DNA from: Corydoras sp. C115
Taxonomy: Eukaryota > Chordata > Actinopteri > Siluriformes > Callichthyidae
NCBI GenBank assembly: GCA_019802505.1
Contig: JAFMOC010000007.1
Span: 13,402,501 to 13,466,500, forward strand
Length of the DNA stretch: 64,000 nucleotides
Direction of reading: 5' to 3'
The stretch's first letter is position 1. Every line of letters begins with the position of its first letter. The translations under genes were made by a program, and so were the position numbers. Below the pieces are notes generated by a model. The model made no database searches. It was not told the DNA's origin and was given only the letters and a program-made list of their open reading frames with translations. Below are positions 37,960 through 47,304 of the stretch, piece after piece.

Positions 37960-38267
37960 GGGTGGATTTCCCAAAAGTGTCGTAGCACTAAGTACTTCGT
38001 AACTTCATACTTAAGAACGTTCTTAAATTTACGAGGCTTTCCCGAATGCATGCGTAACTTAAGTCGTTCTTAAAATCGTTCGTAACTTACGAGTGCTCAG
38101 ATCCACTCGTAACTCACTAAGAAGTTCGTAACTGGCAGCGAACAAAGACTCACAGACGCACTGCTTGTTTAAATCGCACAGAAATAAAATAAGCACTAAT
38201 ATTATCACCTGGATTCCGGTAATTTATTCACGTATAATTTTATACATTATCATTATTTTATAGATAT

Positions 38268-38333
38268 CTTTAGTTTCCAGATTTAAATCGCATAATATAT
38301 ATATATATTGCGATTTAAATCTGGAAACTAAAG
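38268..38333. repeat. Perfect 25-bp inverted repeat
   Basis: The arms at 38268-38292 and 38309-38333 are perfect complements (CTTTAGTTTCCAGATTTAAA...), separated by 16 nt of AT repeat. It lies in the left arm of the Harbinger element, 120 nt from the LINE. Confidence 0.9.
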
Positions 38334-38449
38334 CTATAATATATATATTATATATATTATTTTAAGTAAGGTTATTATTACTATGAAATCCATTAACATA
38401 TACAGGCAACAAACTATCGCAATAATGAAATAGCTTCATTTAATTACTT

Positions 38450-41400
38450 CCATCCATCCATCCATTATCTTCCGCTTGTCCGGGGTTCGGGTCGCGGGGG
38501 CAGCAACCGAAGTAGGGAGACCCAGACCTCCCTCGCCCCAGCCACCTCCACCAGCTCGACTGGGGGAACCCCGAGGCGTTCCCAGACCAGCTGAGAGATA
38601 TAATCCCTCCAGCGTGTCCTGGGTCTTCCCCGGGGCCTCCTTCCAGCCGGACTTGCCTGGAACACCTCCCTAGGAAGGCGCCCAGGAGGCATCCTTACCA
38701 GATGCCCGAACCACCTCAACTGGCTCCTTTCGATGCGGAGGAGTAGCGGCTCCACTCCGAGTCTCTCCCGGATGACCGAGCTTCTCACCCTATCTCTAAG
38801 GGAGAGCCCTGCCACCCTGCGGAGAAAACCCATTTCGGCCGCTTGTATTCGCGATCTTGTTCTTTCGGTCATTACCCAAAGCTCATGACCATAGGTGAGG
38901 GTCGGAACGTAGATCGACTGGAAAATCGAGAGCCTTGCCTTGTGGCTCAGCTCCTTCTTTACCACAACAGACCAGTATAGGGTCCGCATCACTGCTGACC
39001 CCGCGCTGATCCATCTGTCAATCTCACGCTCCATCTTACCATCACTCGTGAACAAGACCCCGAGATACTTAAACTCCTCCACTTGAGGCAAGATCTGATC
39101 CCTGACCCAGAGAAGACTCTCTACCCTTTTCCGGCTGAGAACCATGGTCTCAGATTTGGAAGTGCTGATTCTCATCCCGGCCGCTTCACACTCGGCTGCA
39201 AACCGATCCAGTAAGAGCTGAAGTTCGCAGCCTGATGATGCTAACAAGACCACATCGTCTGCAAACAGCAGCGACGTGATCCTCAGATCACCAAACCGGA
39301 CACCCTCCATCCCCTGGCTGCGCCTAGAAATTCTGTCCATGTAAATTATGAACAGAACCGGTGGCAAAGGACAGCCCTGACGGAGTCCAACCCTCACTGG
39401 AAACCAGTCCGACTTACTGCCGGCCATGCGAACCAAGCTCCTGCTTCGCAAATACAGGGACTGAATGGCCCGTAGTAAGGAGCCATGTACCCCATACTCA
39501 CGAAGCACCTCCCACAGAATACCCCGAGGGACACAGTCGAAAGCCTTCTCCAGATCTACAAAGCACATGTAGACTGGTTGGGCAAACTCCCATGAACCCT
39601 CGAGGATCCTGGAGAGAGTGAAGAGCTGGTCCAGTGTTCCACGACCAGGACGAAAACCACACTGCTCCTCCTGGATTCGAGGTTCGACTATCAGTCGGAC
39701 TCTCTTCTCCAGTACCCCTGCATAGACTTTGCCGGGGAGGCTGAGGAGTGTAATTCCCCTGTAATTGGAACACACCCTCCGGTCCCCCTTTTTAAAAAGA
39801 GGCACCACCACCCCCGTCTGCCAGTCCAGAGGCACTGCCCCCGATGACCATGCAATGTTGAAAAGGCGCGTCAGCCAAGACTGCCCCACAACATCCAGAG
39901 CTTTGAGGAACTCCGGGCGGATCTCATCCACCCCAGAAGCCCTGCCACCAAGGAGCCCTCTGACTACCTTAGCGACTTCAGCCACAGTGATGGACAAGCC
40001 TCCCCCCGGGTCCTCTGACTCTGCCTCCTCTCCGGAGGGCCTATTGGTGGGATTGAGAAGGTCCTTGAAGTATTCCTTCCACCGCCTAATGACGTCCCCA
40101 GTCGAAGTCAACAGTGCACCCCCTCCACTATATACTGTGTTGGTGGCACACTGCTTTCCCCTCCTGAGTCGCCTGACAGTTTGCCAGAATGTTCTAGGAG
40201 CCGACCGAAAGTCACTTTCCAAAGTCTCACCGAACTCCTCCCACACCCGGGTTTTTGCCTCCACGATGCACGAAGCCGCAAATCGCTTGGCCTGTCGGTA
40301 CCGGTCAGCTGCTTCTGGAGTCCCACAAGCCAACCATGCCTGATAGGACTCCTTCTTCAGCTTGACGGCATCCCTTACACGGGGTGACCACCACCGTGTT
40401 CGAGGGTTACCGCCACGACAGGCACCGACTACCTTTCGACCACAGCTCCTGTCCGCTGCCTCAACAACGGAGGAACGGAACATGGCCCATTCAGGCTCAA
40501 TGTCCCCCACCTCCCCCGGAATGTGGTTGAAGCTCTGACGGAGGTGAGAGTTGAACATCTGTCTGACGGGTTCTTCTGCCAGACGTTCCCAGCAAACCCT
40601 CACAATACGTTTAGGTCTGCCTGGTCTGACCGGCATCTTCCCCCGCCATCTGATCCAACTCACCACCAGGTGGTGATCAGTTGACAGCTCAGCTCCTCTC
40701 TTCACCCGAGTGTCCAAGACACATGGCCGCAAGTCCAATGACACCACTACAAAGTCGATCATTGAACTGCGGCCTAGGGCATCCTGGCGCCATGTGCACT
40801 TATGGACACCCTTGTGCTCGAACATGGTGTTCGTGATGGACAAACCGTGATTTGCACAGAAGTCCAACAACTGAACACCACTCAGGTTCAGATCAGAGAG
40901 GCCGTTCCTCCTAATCACACCTCTCCAGGTCTCACTGTCATTGCCCACGTGAGCGTTGAAGTCCCCCAGTAAGACTACAGAGTCTCCCACAGACTCCAAG
41001 AAGGCTGGGTACTCTGAACTGCCGTTCGGCGCATAAGCGCAGACAACAGTCAGAACCCGTTCCCCAACCCGAAGGCGTAGGCAAGCTACCCTCTCGTCCA
41101 CCGGAGAAAACCCCAACATGCACGCGTCAAGCCGGGGGGCCACGAGAAAGCCCACACCTGCCCGACGCCTCTCACCATGGGCAACTCCAGAAAAGATCAG
41201 AGTCCAGCCCCTCTCAAGGAGATTGGACCCAGAACCCAAGCTGTGCGTTGAGGTGAGCCCGACTATATCTAACCGGTATCTCTCAACCTCCCGCACCAGC
41301 TCAGGCTCCTTCCCTGCCAGTGAAGTGACGTTCCAAGTTCCGAAAGCCAATTTCAGCAACCGAGGATCGCGACGACCAGGCCCACGCCTCCGGCCACCGC

Positions 41401-41766
41401 CCGATCCACACTGCACCGAACCCCTATTACTACCCCCCCCACAGGTGGTGAGCCCATTTGAGGGGGAACCCATGTAACTCCTTCGGGCTGGGCCCGGCCG
41501 GACCAGACGCTCGCTGATGAACCCCATCCCCGGGCCTGGCTCCAGGGTGGGGCCCCGATAACCCTATATCGGGCAGGGTACACGTGTTCCTGTTGTTTCT
41601 TTTCATAGGGGTTTTTATTGGACCACTCTTTGTCTGGCCTGTCACCTAGGACCAATTTGCCTTGGGAGACCCTGCCAGGGGCTTTTTGCCCCAGACAACA
41701 TAGCTCCTAGGATCATTCAAGCACGCAAACTCCTCCACCACGGTAAGGTGGTGATCCAAGGAGGAG
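38450..41766 (-). mobile_element. Full-length RTE-type non-LTR retrotransposon (LINE)
   Basis: The element is about 3.3 kb on the minus strand, inserted in the left arm of the Harbinger element. It begins near 41766 (CTCCTCCTTGGATCACCACC), has a 240-nt 5' leader, one long ORF and almost no 3' UTR, and ends in a (GGAT)n tail at 38450-38463, as RTE elements do. A 5-bp TAATT at both borders is a possible target duplication (weak). The open ORF suggests a young insertion. Confidence 0.85.
38465..41527 (-). CDS. LINE endonuclease-reverse transcriptase ORF (1020 aa)
   Basis: One unbroken frame from ATG at 41527 to TAA at 38465. Residues about 60-290 are an APE-type endonuclease (AFGTWNVTSL, VVCAYAPN, LLGDFNAHVG at 187-195, STDHHLVV at 282-289). 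Residues about 565-830 are the reverse transcriptase: FKKGDRRVCSNYRGITLL, QCGFRPGRGT, VDLEKAFDCVPR, LRQGCP and the catalytic FADD at 755-758. The C-terminus has the GHLVRMP and RGRPRTRWRDY motifs common in fish RTE/Rex-like elements. It nicks target DNA and copies its RNA into the nick. Oddities: LTSTHSLG stands where many APE endonucleases have a QET-like motif, the loop before GDSVVLLGDF looks short, and LPPVLF replaces the usual LSPVLF. It is not a host gene. Confidence 0.88.
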   Translation of the reverse strand: MGFISERLVRPGPARRSYMGSPSNGLTTCGGGSNRGSVQCGSGGGRRRGPGRRDPRLLKLAFGTWNVTSLAGKEPELVREVERYRLDIVGLTSTHSLGSGSNLLERGWTLIFSGVAHGERRRAGVGFLVAPRLDACMLGFSPVDERVACLRLRVGERVLTVVCAYAPNGSSEYPAFLESVGDSVVLLGDFNAHVGNDSETWRGVIRRNGLSDLNLSGVQLLDFCANHGLSITNTMFEHKGVHKCTWRQDALGRSSMIDFVVVSLDLRPCVLDTRVKRGAELSTDHHLVVSWIRWRGKMPVRPGRPKRIVRVCWERLAEEPVRQMFNSHLRQSFNHIPGEVGDIEPEWAMFRSSVVEAADRSCGRKVVGACRGGNPRTRWWSPRVRDAVKLKKESYQAWLACGTPEAADRYRQAKRFAASCIVEAKTRVWEEFGETLESDFRSAPRTFWQTVRRLRRGKQCATNTVYSGGGALLTSTGDVIRRWKEYFKDLLNPTNRPSGEEAESEDPGGGLSITVAEVAKVVRGLLGGRASGVDEIRPEFLKALDVVGQSWLTRLFNIAWSSGAVPLDWQTGVVVPLFKKGDRRVCSNYRGITLLSLPGKVYAGVLEKRVRLIVEPRIQEEQCGFRPGRGTLDQLFTLSRILEGSWEFAQPVYMCFVDLEKAFDCVPRGILWEVLREYGVHGSLLRAIQSLYLRSRSLVRMAGSKSDWFPVRVGLRQGCPLPPVLFIIYMDRISRRSQGMEGVRFGDLRITSLLFADDVVLLASSGCELQLLLDRFAAECEAAGMRISTSKSETMVLSRKRVESLLWVRDQILPQVEEFKYLGVLFTSDGKMEREIDRWISAGSAVMRTLYWSVVVKKELSHKARLSIFQSIYVPTLTYGHELWVMTERTRSRIQAAEMGFLRRVAGLSLRDRVRSSVIRERLGVEPLLLRIERSQLRWFGHLVRMPPGRLPREVFQASPAGRRPRGRPRTRWRDYISQLVWERLGVPPVELVEVAGAREVWVSLLRLLPPRPEPRTSGR

Positions 41767-41891
41767 AATTAAAAATTTTAAATAATAACCAATTAAATTG
41801 ACTGCACAGTAATTAGCTGGAATTACAAACCGGTGTGGAGTTCTTCTTTGATAAGTGACACAGAGTAAGGGTAGTTCATTGGACTTGTGTG

Positions 41892-42982
41892 ATGAACATG
41901 GCTGCTTTACAAAGAAACCTTTTCCTCAATCGGACGCGGGAATTAAGACGACGTCGACGTAATCAGCGGCACTCGTGTAAATGCTGCACATCGTTTGAAT
42001 ATGGAAGCACTGGACTTGCCTGATGATGTGCTGTGTGCCAGATACAGGCTACCAGAGCCGAAATAATGACTCTACTTGGGGGCTAGTGCAGGACGAGTTG
42101 ACCCGAAAAACCCGACAAAATTTTGCACTTAGCCCCACCATACAGCTGCTGACAGCTCTTCGCTTTTATGCAACAGGCGGATTCCTGCAGACAATTGGTG
42201 ATGGCCATGGACTAAGCAACGCCGCTGTGTCAAAGTGAGTGCATGCTGTAACAAATGCACTGCTGCGCCATGTCCGCAGATATATCAAATTTCCTGAAAC
42301 CAGGGATGCACTGCATGAAACCAAAATAGGTTTTCATGCAATTGCCCAGATTTCAGGATTTGCTGGTGCAGTGGATGGCACACTTATCCCCATACACAAT
42401 CCAAGCCTCATAGTCCCAATATTCATCAGCCGGAAAGGATACACCGCATTAAATATTCAAGTGATGTGTGACCATCAATACCTTTTTACAGATATTGTGG
42501 CCAAGTGGCCAGGAAGCACTCATGACTCTTTTATCTGGGCCAATTCTGCTGTGTGTGGGAAGGCCCAAAATGGTGCTTTTGCTGGTGGCTATGTACTGGG
42601 TGATAGTGGTTACCCACTTCGAACGTACCTACGAACGTAGTATTAAATCCCCAGACTGAAGCTGAGGAGGTATAACATGGCACACATTCGAACATGCAGT
42701 GTTGTTGAGAAGACTTTGGGAATGTGGAAAATGCGATTTCGGTGCCTGCATAAATCAGGGGGATTTAGGTTTTCACCAGAACGCAGCTGTGCCATAGTAG
42801 TTGTATGTGCTATGCTACACAACATTGCAGTTGGTGCTGGCTTAAGTCTTCCTGATGAATATGAGAATGAAGAGAGAGAAGACACCATTCATGTTCCAGC
42901 CAAAGTACCAGCACAGATGAGAGACCTTCATCAGGCTGGCTTGGAAACACGTAGGGAAGTAATAACCACTGTTTTTGCCTAA
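41892..42982 (+). pseudogene. HARBI1-like Harbinger transposase pseudogene
   Basis: Pieces of a DDE transposase occur in order: MAALQRNLFLNRTREL at the start, RYRLPE, DELTRKTRQNFALSPTIQLL, the helix-turn-helix-like block ending HGLSNAAVSK, then GAVDGTLIPIH (first Asp), GDSGYPLRTYL (second Asp) and SVVEKTLGMWK (Glu), ending near 42982. Damage: frameshifts between about 42000 and 42090, an in-frame TGA at 42236-42238 where a Cys codon is expected, and two further frame changes between 42630 and 42677. The protein would be about 350 aa if whole. It acts as the cut-and-paste enzyme of the element. Confidence 0.82.
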
Positions 42983-43161
42983 AGATGACAAATCGTTCCA
43001 CCTCAGCATTTGTCAAGTTATTGTTAAAACATTAAAAGCCACTGAACCTTTGTGTGTCTGTAAAAACATAATACAATAACAAAGATTGCAAAAGCAGTAA
43101 AGCATGAGACAAATAATGTTGGCCTGCCACACACTTGCTCTTCACAGAGAGTCCATAGTAC

Positions 43162-43995
43162 TTAGGTCTGAAAATTAGGAGAAAAGAAAATTATATTGTG
43201 ACAAAAAGTTGCATATGTATCTGGTGTCTTTTTATTTACTATTATAACAAGCACCTTACCTTGGTCAGTGGGCAATATTATGGGCACAGAAATCGATGGC
43301 CTGCTTAGCTGAAATTTAGCCATAGCCTGCTGATTTTGCATGATCTCCAACTTTGCTTTCTTGATGGCCAGTAGCTCTTGGTGGTGCCGCTCTCTCTGGT
43401 GCATTTTCTCTCGCATCAACTCCAACCGTTCCTTTTTTAATTTAAGCTTTTCTTTTTCTATTAGTAGCAACTCCTCGCTACACTGACATTTGTTAACATG
43501 AGCATGCTCAAGTGAAGGCCTAGTACTTTCCCAGGAGAGGACCCAACACTGCTACCAGCAGAAGATTCCCCAGGGGATGTAGGGAGAGATTGTGTAAATG
43601 AATGAGCAGTATCACACAAATCAATTCTCCCTGGGATCCCTTCTGTAGCAGTTGAGCCCAATATTCCCAGAGCTCTTTCCTCAAGCACTGTAAGGGGCAA
43701 TTCTGAACTGGATCCTCCACCTGTCTTAGACCTTGTTTTTCTGATCTGTGCTCCCTTTTTTTTGGCTTGACTTGCAAAGTCATGCCATTTCTTCCGTATG
43801 TCCATCCCCGATCTACAGGTGGAATGACAAGCACTTATGCGTTGGGCTATATCCTCCCACTTCAGTTTTTTTTCCTTGTATGTGGAACTTCCACGTGCCT
43901 TGTCAAATAGAGAACTATGGTTTTTTTTCCACTTCATCCAGCATTTGGCTTAACTCGCCTTGGGAGAAATTGCGTTTACGTCCTCTGCTTGCCAT
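43162..43995 (-). pseudogene. Harbinger Myb/SANT-like DNA-binding gene, broken
   Basis: Read on the minus strand from ATG at 43995, it begins MASRGRKRNFSQGELSQMLD. A frameshift in a run of eight A (about 43925) moves the frame to the next segment: a trihelix/SANT-like domain (KLKWEDIAQRIS, then MDIRKKWHDFASQAKKK). A second frame change near 43465 leads to a Lys/Glu-rich coiled-coil-like tail (IEKEKLKLKKERLEL). In intact Harbingers this protein helps move the transposase to the nucleus and to the element ends. The opposite orientation to the transposase is normal for the family. Confidence 0.75.
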
Positions 43996-44638
43996 GACCA
44001 AAAGCACCCATTGCTCACCAATTTATAAGGCTGCTTGTTAACCGATTGGTTGAAATGAAATTGCTAATAATTTTCTTTCCTGCTTGTTTTTTTTTATTTT
44101 TTTTATCAAGTTGAATCTTTTTTGGCTTTAAATATATTTTAATGAATATTTGCGTAATGAATTGGTGCATTTTGGTGCCATAATAATGCGAAATGATGTT
44201 GGAATCGGTGCTTCCGTTTTCGACTGACGGTGCCTTTTCGGGGGCGGAGTCTACAAAGAACGACTTAAAAGTCTGTCTTAGTCTAGGAGACTTAAGAAGG
44301 CTTTTGGGAAAGCGCCGTAAAATTCGCGTTCTTAAAGTTACGTCGTTCTTAAAGTTGTTCGTAACTCGCTAAGAACGTTCGCTTTCGGGAAATCCAGCTC
44401 AGGTCTAGAAGAAGGGAAAAGGCCAGTCAAGAGCATGGGTTGATACATCTGTACAATGCCTAAGCTGTTATTTCCAAATGACTGCAGCCTTATGTCAAAT
44501 TTATGTGTGATGCTAAATTGGTTCTTATTTGATTTATGGCTATGCATCATAATATATATGTATATTCATGTCACACTTTACTTTGGCAAAAGTACCTAGT
44601 ATTTTTTTTTATACAAGCCAAAACAGACCTGATAATGT

Positions 44639-44984
44639 TCATTCATTCATTATCTCCCGCTTTATCCTCTATTAAGTTCGCGGTGGGGTTCCCCATGCCC
44701 ATCCAGGGGAGAACGTCTTGGGCGCTGGGCAGATAGACCCAGGACAGGGTGCCAATCCATCGCTGGGCACACACTCACTCACACAAACACACTCTATATG
44801 GGGCAATTTTGAGAATTCAATTGACTTGATCCATGTTTTTGGACTGTGGGAAGAAACCGGAGAACCCGGAGGAAACCCACGCAGACACGGGGAGAACATG
44901 GAAACTCCACCCAGATGGGGATTCGAACCAAGAACCCCGAGCGCTGAGAGGTGAACATGCTAACCACTAAGCCACCGTGCCACC
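44639..44984 (-). mobile_element. Full-length SINE with perfect 12-bp target duplication
   Basis: Complete minus-strand copy. ACCTGATAATGT is repeated at 44627-44638 and 44985-44996. Confidence 0.95.
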
Positions 44985-45481
44985 ACCTGATAATGTATAG
45001 CTGATAATTTGTTTGCATCATTTAAAATGGTATACACTGCATACTATATAAGCTACTAGTAGAAGTAGCAGATGAATGTGATCTGTCTTGATAGGCCGAA
45101 ATTAAACAATGAGCCTTATAATATAAACACATACATAATGAATGAATGGTGATTTGAAAATATGTTATGGCTTAATGTCATATAAACCATTAGGTGATTT
45201 TAGTCAGGAATGCTTATATTTTCCATTTAATCATCCTTTAAATATATGTTTAATCATCAGTGTGTTCCTATAGGTATTACAAATCAGACTTTATTCCTTT
45301 TTTAGAAGGAACATGCTACATTTGTATGCCACATTCTGCACCTTTTAAGTAGGACTTATCTTTTTTGTTTTCTTTGGTAAATTCTTTTTTTGGTCTTTAT
45401 TAAAAAGAGAATCTTGTATAAAATGTTTTTTTTCCCCACTGTTGATATTCAATTTATTTTGTTTGTAATTGTTATCTGCTA

Positions 45482-45840
45482 GGCGACACGGTGGCTTAGT
45501 GGTTAGCTCGTTCGCCTCTCAGCGCTAGGGATTCCCGGTTCGAATCCCCATCTGGGTGGAGTTTCCATGTTCTCCCCGTGTCTGCGTGGGTTTTCTCCGG
45601 GTTATTTGGTTTCCTCCCACAGTCCAAAAACATGGATCAAGTCAACTGAATTCTCAAAATTGCCCCATATACAGTTTGTCTGTGTGAGTGAGTGTGTGCC
45701 CAGCGATAGATTGTTGCCCTGTCCTGGGTCTATCTACCCAGCGCCCGAGACGTTCTCCCCTGGATGGGCATGGGGAACCCCACCGCGACCCTAATAGAGG
45801 ATAAAGCGGGAGATAATGAATGAATGAATGAATGAATGAA
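45482..45840 (+). mobile_element. Full-length SINE with perfect 12-bp target duplication
   Basis: Complete copy from GGCGACACGGTGGCTTAGTG to the (GAAT)n tail. TGTTATCTGCTA is repeated at 45470-45481 and 45841-45852. Confidence 0.95.
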
Positions 45841-46185
45841 TGTTATCTGCTAAAAAAAAGACATTGTAGTCAAGACTATTTGACACAAACATGCTAATGT
45901 TAAATAAATTTGATTTTTTGCCTGTTACCTGAACTATTCTCAGATTACAAGTCTCATTGTTCAGTTTTAATTTTCAGTTTAACTTATCCATTTGAACAGT
46001 TCACATTTACAGTTCACAAGTAATCTATATTTACTAGATTGAACCATAGCTTCTGGCACAATGAATCATTTCTACTGTCCAGTCTATCTGAACTAAGCAT
46101 ATATGAAATGGCACTTAAATAGTCCCAATTTTAACTTACAGGAAAGTCCTTTGAGGTGAAATTATGAGGTGTTGTCTTCAGATGT

Positions 46186-46255
46186 CTTCAGACAAATCAT
46201 TGGAATACCCCAAGGCTTATTGCTTGGCCCTGTCCACTTTTTACTATACATGACA
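46186..46255 (+). pseudogene. Fragment of an L2/Rex1-type reverse transcriptase
   Basis: The frame from 46195 reads IIGIPQGLLLGPVHFLLYM, the RT motif usually seen as GVPQGSVLGPLLF. No other RT motif survives nearby, so it is an old remnant. Confidence 0.6.
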
Positions 46256-47215
46256 AAAGGAACACCCCCAGCTTGCTTACTGTGCTCTAGTGACTGCTGC
46301 TATCTAGTGCTTTAACCTCATTATGGTGCCAATTCACACTTCATGTCTTTCATCACTGCTAAATCATGTGATGAGCTATTCACCTCTGTCTGTAATGCCA
46401 AAAGAAAAATAATTTTAAGAAACACCTCTGCAAGCACTTGTTCTAATCTCTTCATGTGTATTCTAAAAAACGGGGTGGGAACTATCTAGGCATTAAGGCA
46501 TTGATTTGAAATTAGATTTGTTACACAGTCATAACAGATCTGAATTAAATTAGAGCAAATATCTGATTTGATATCAGTATGATAGTGTGAAGGCAGTGTC
46601 AGATCTGATCAATAATCTAAAATATATTTTATATTATATTTTCATATTTTTATTATATTATACATTACATTTTTAATGTGGAGTCAATGCTGGAGTATCC
46701 TAAAATGATTTCACAGGCACACACAAATTACACACCTACTTGTTAAAGAGTGGTTAGATATTAACATTTGCAGTGTTTTCAAAGTAATAATAATTGTTTG
46801 GTTTGTCTGATCAAATCTGATCTTTTTGCAAATGTGTAGTTTAAAATTATGTATATTTGTATATATAATAACAAATCTTCCAGTGAGATTGTGATGAGAT
46901 CAGTTTGCACTTAAGGCTTTCTCTTGTCTCATGTTGGAATCTTTAAATATCTCACTGTTCACCAATTTACTGTGCACTCTGACATAAGTATTTGGATGAT
47001 GTTTTGGCTCCTGCTACGCATTCAGGCTAAGTCTGTCTAAGATAAATCAAGGTAGGGACCTAATGCACCAAGGGAGCTCAGTATGTCATAACTTTTTTAA
47101 ACAAGACTTCCCTGAGAGGTCCTCCAACTCACCAGACACCAATTTTTGTCAAGATTTTGCCAAAGTAGATATTTGTATAGAATATTACAAAGATACAAAG
47201 ATCTTTGTAATGGCA

Positions 47216-47217
<2 letters not shown>
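46256..47217. other. Gene-free stretch
   Basis: Unique AT-rich sequence; nothing recognisable beyond the RT remnant to the left. Confidence 0.45.

Positions 47218-47301
<84 letters not shown>
47218..47301 (+). repeat. (AT)n microsatellite
   Basis: About 40 AT units. It is followed by GTGTCCAAACTTTTTTGG, which resembles the end of a mariner-type element, but no partner end was found. Confidence 0.93.

Positions 47302-47304
<3 letters not shown>

Larger units (their letters stand above)
37960..44399 (+). mobile_element. Decayed Harbinger DNA transposon, interrupted by an RTE LINE
   Basis: The ends are inverted: GGGTGGATTTCCC at 37960 and its partner AGCTGGATTTCCC read inward from 44399, flanked by CAG on both sides as a candidate 3-bp target duplication. 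Both subterminal regions are full of short copies of GTTCGTAAC/GTTCTTAA in both orientations. Without the LINE the element is about 3.1 kb. It carries the usual two-gene layout: a HARBI1-like transposase on + and a Myb/SANT-like gene on -. Both are broken, so it is non-autonomous now. The family is recognised by protein similarity; the exact TSD is less certain. Confidence 0.8.

Noticed and set aside
39765..40343. 192-aa plus-strand frame across the LINE
   Set aside because: Antisense shadow of the reverse transcriptase ORF, caused by its high GC content.
44672..44899. Recurrent 70-110 aa frames (MFSPCLRGFPPG..., MEFPCSPRVC...) at many places
   Set aside because: They are chance frames through the SINE body, present in each copy and strand; not host proteins.
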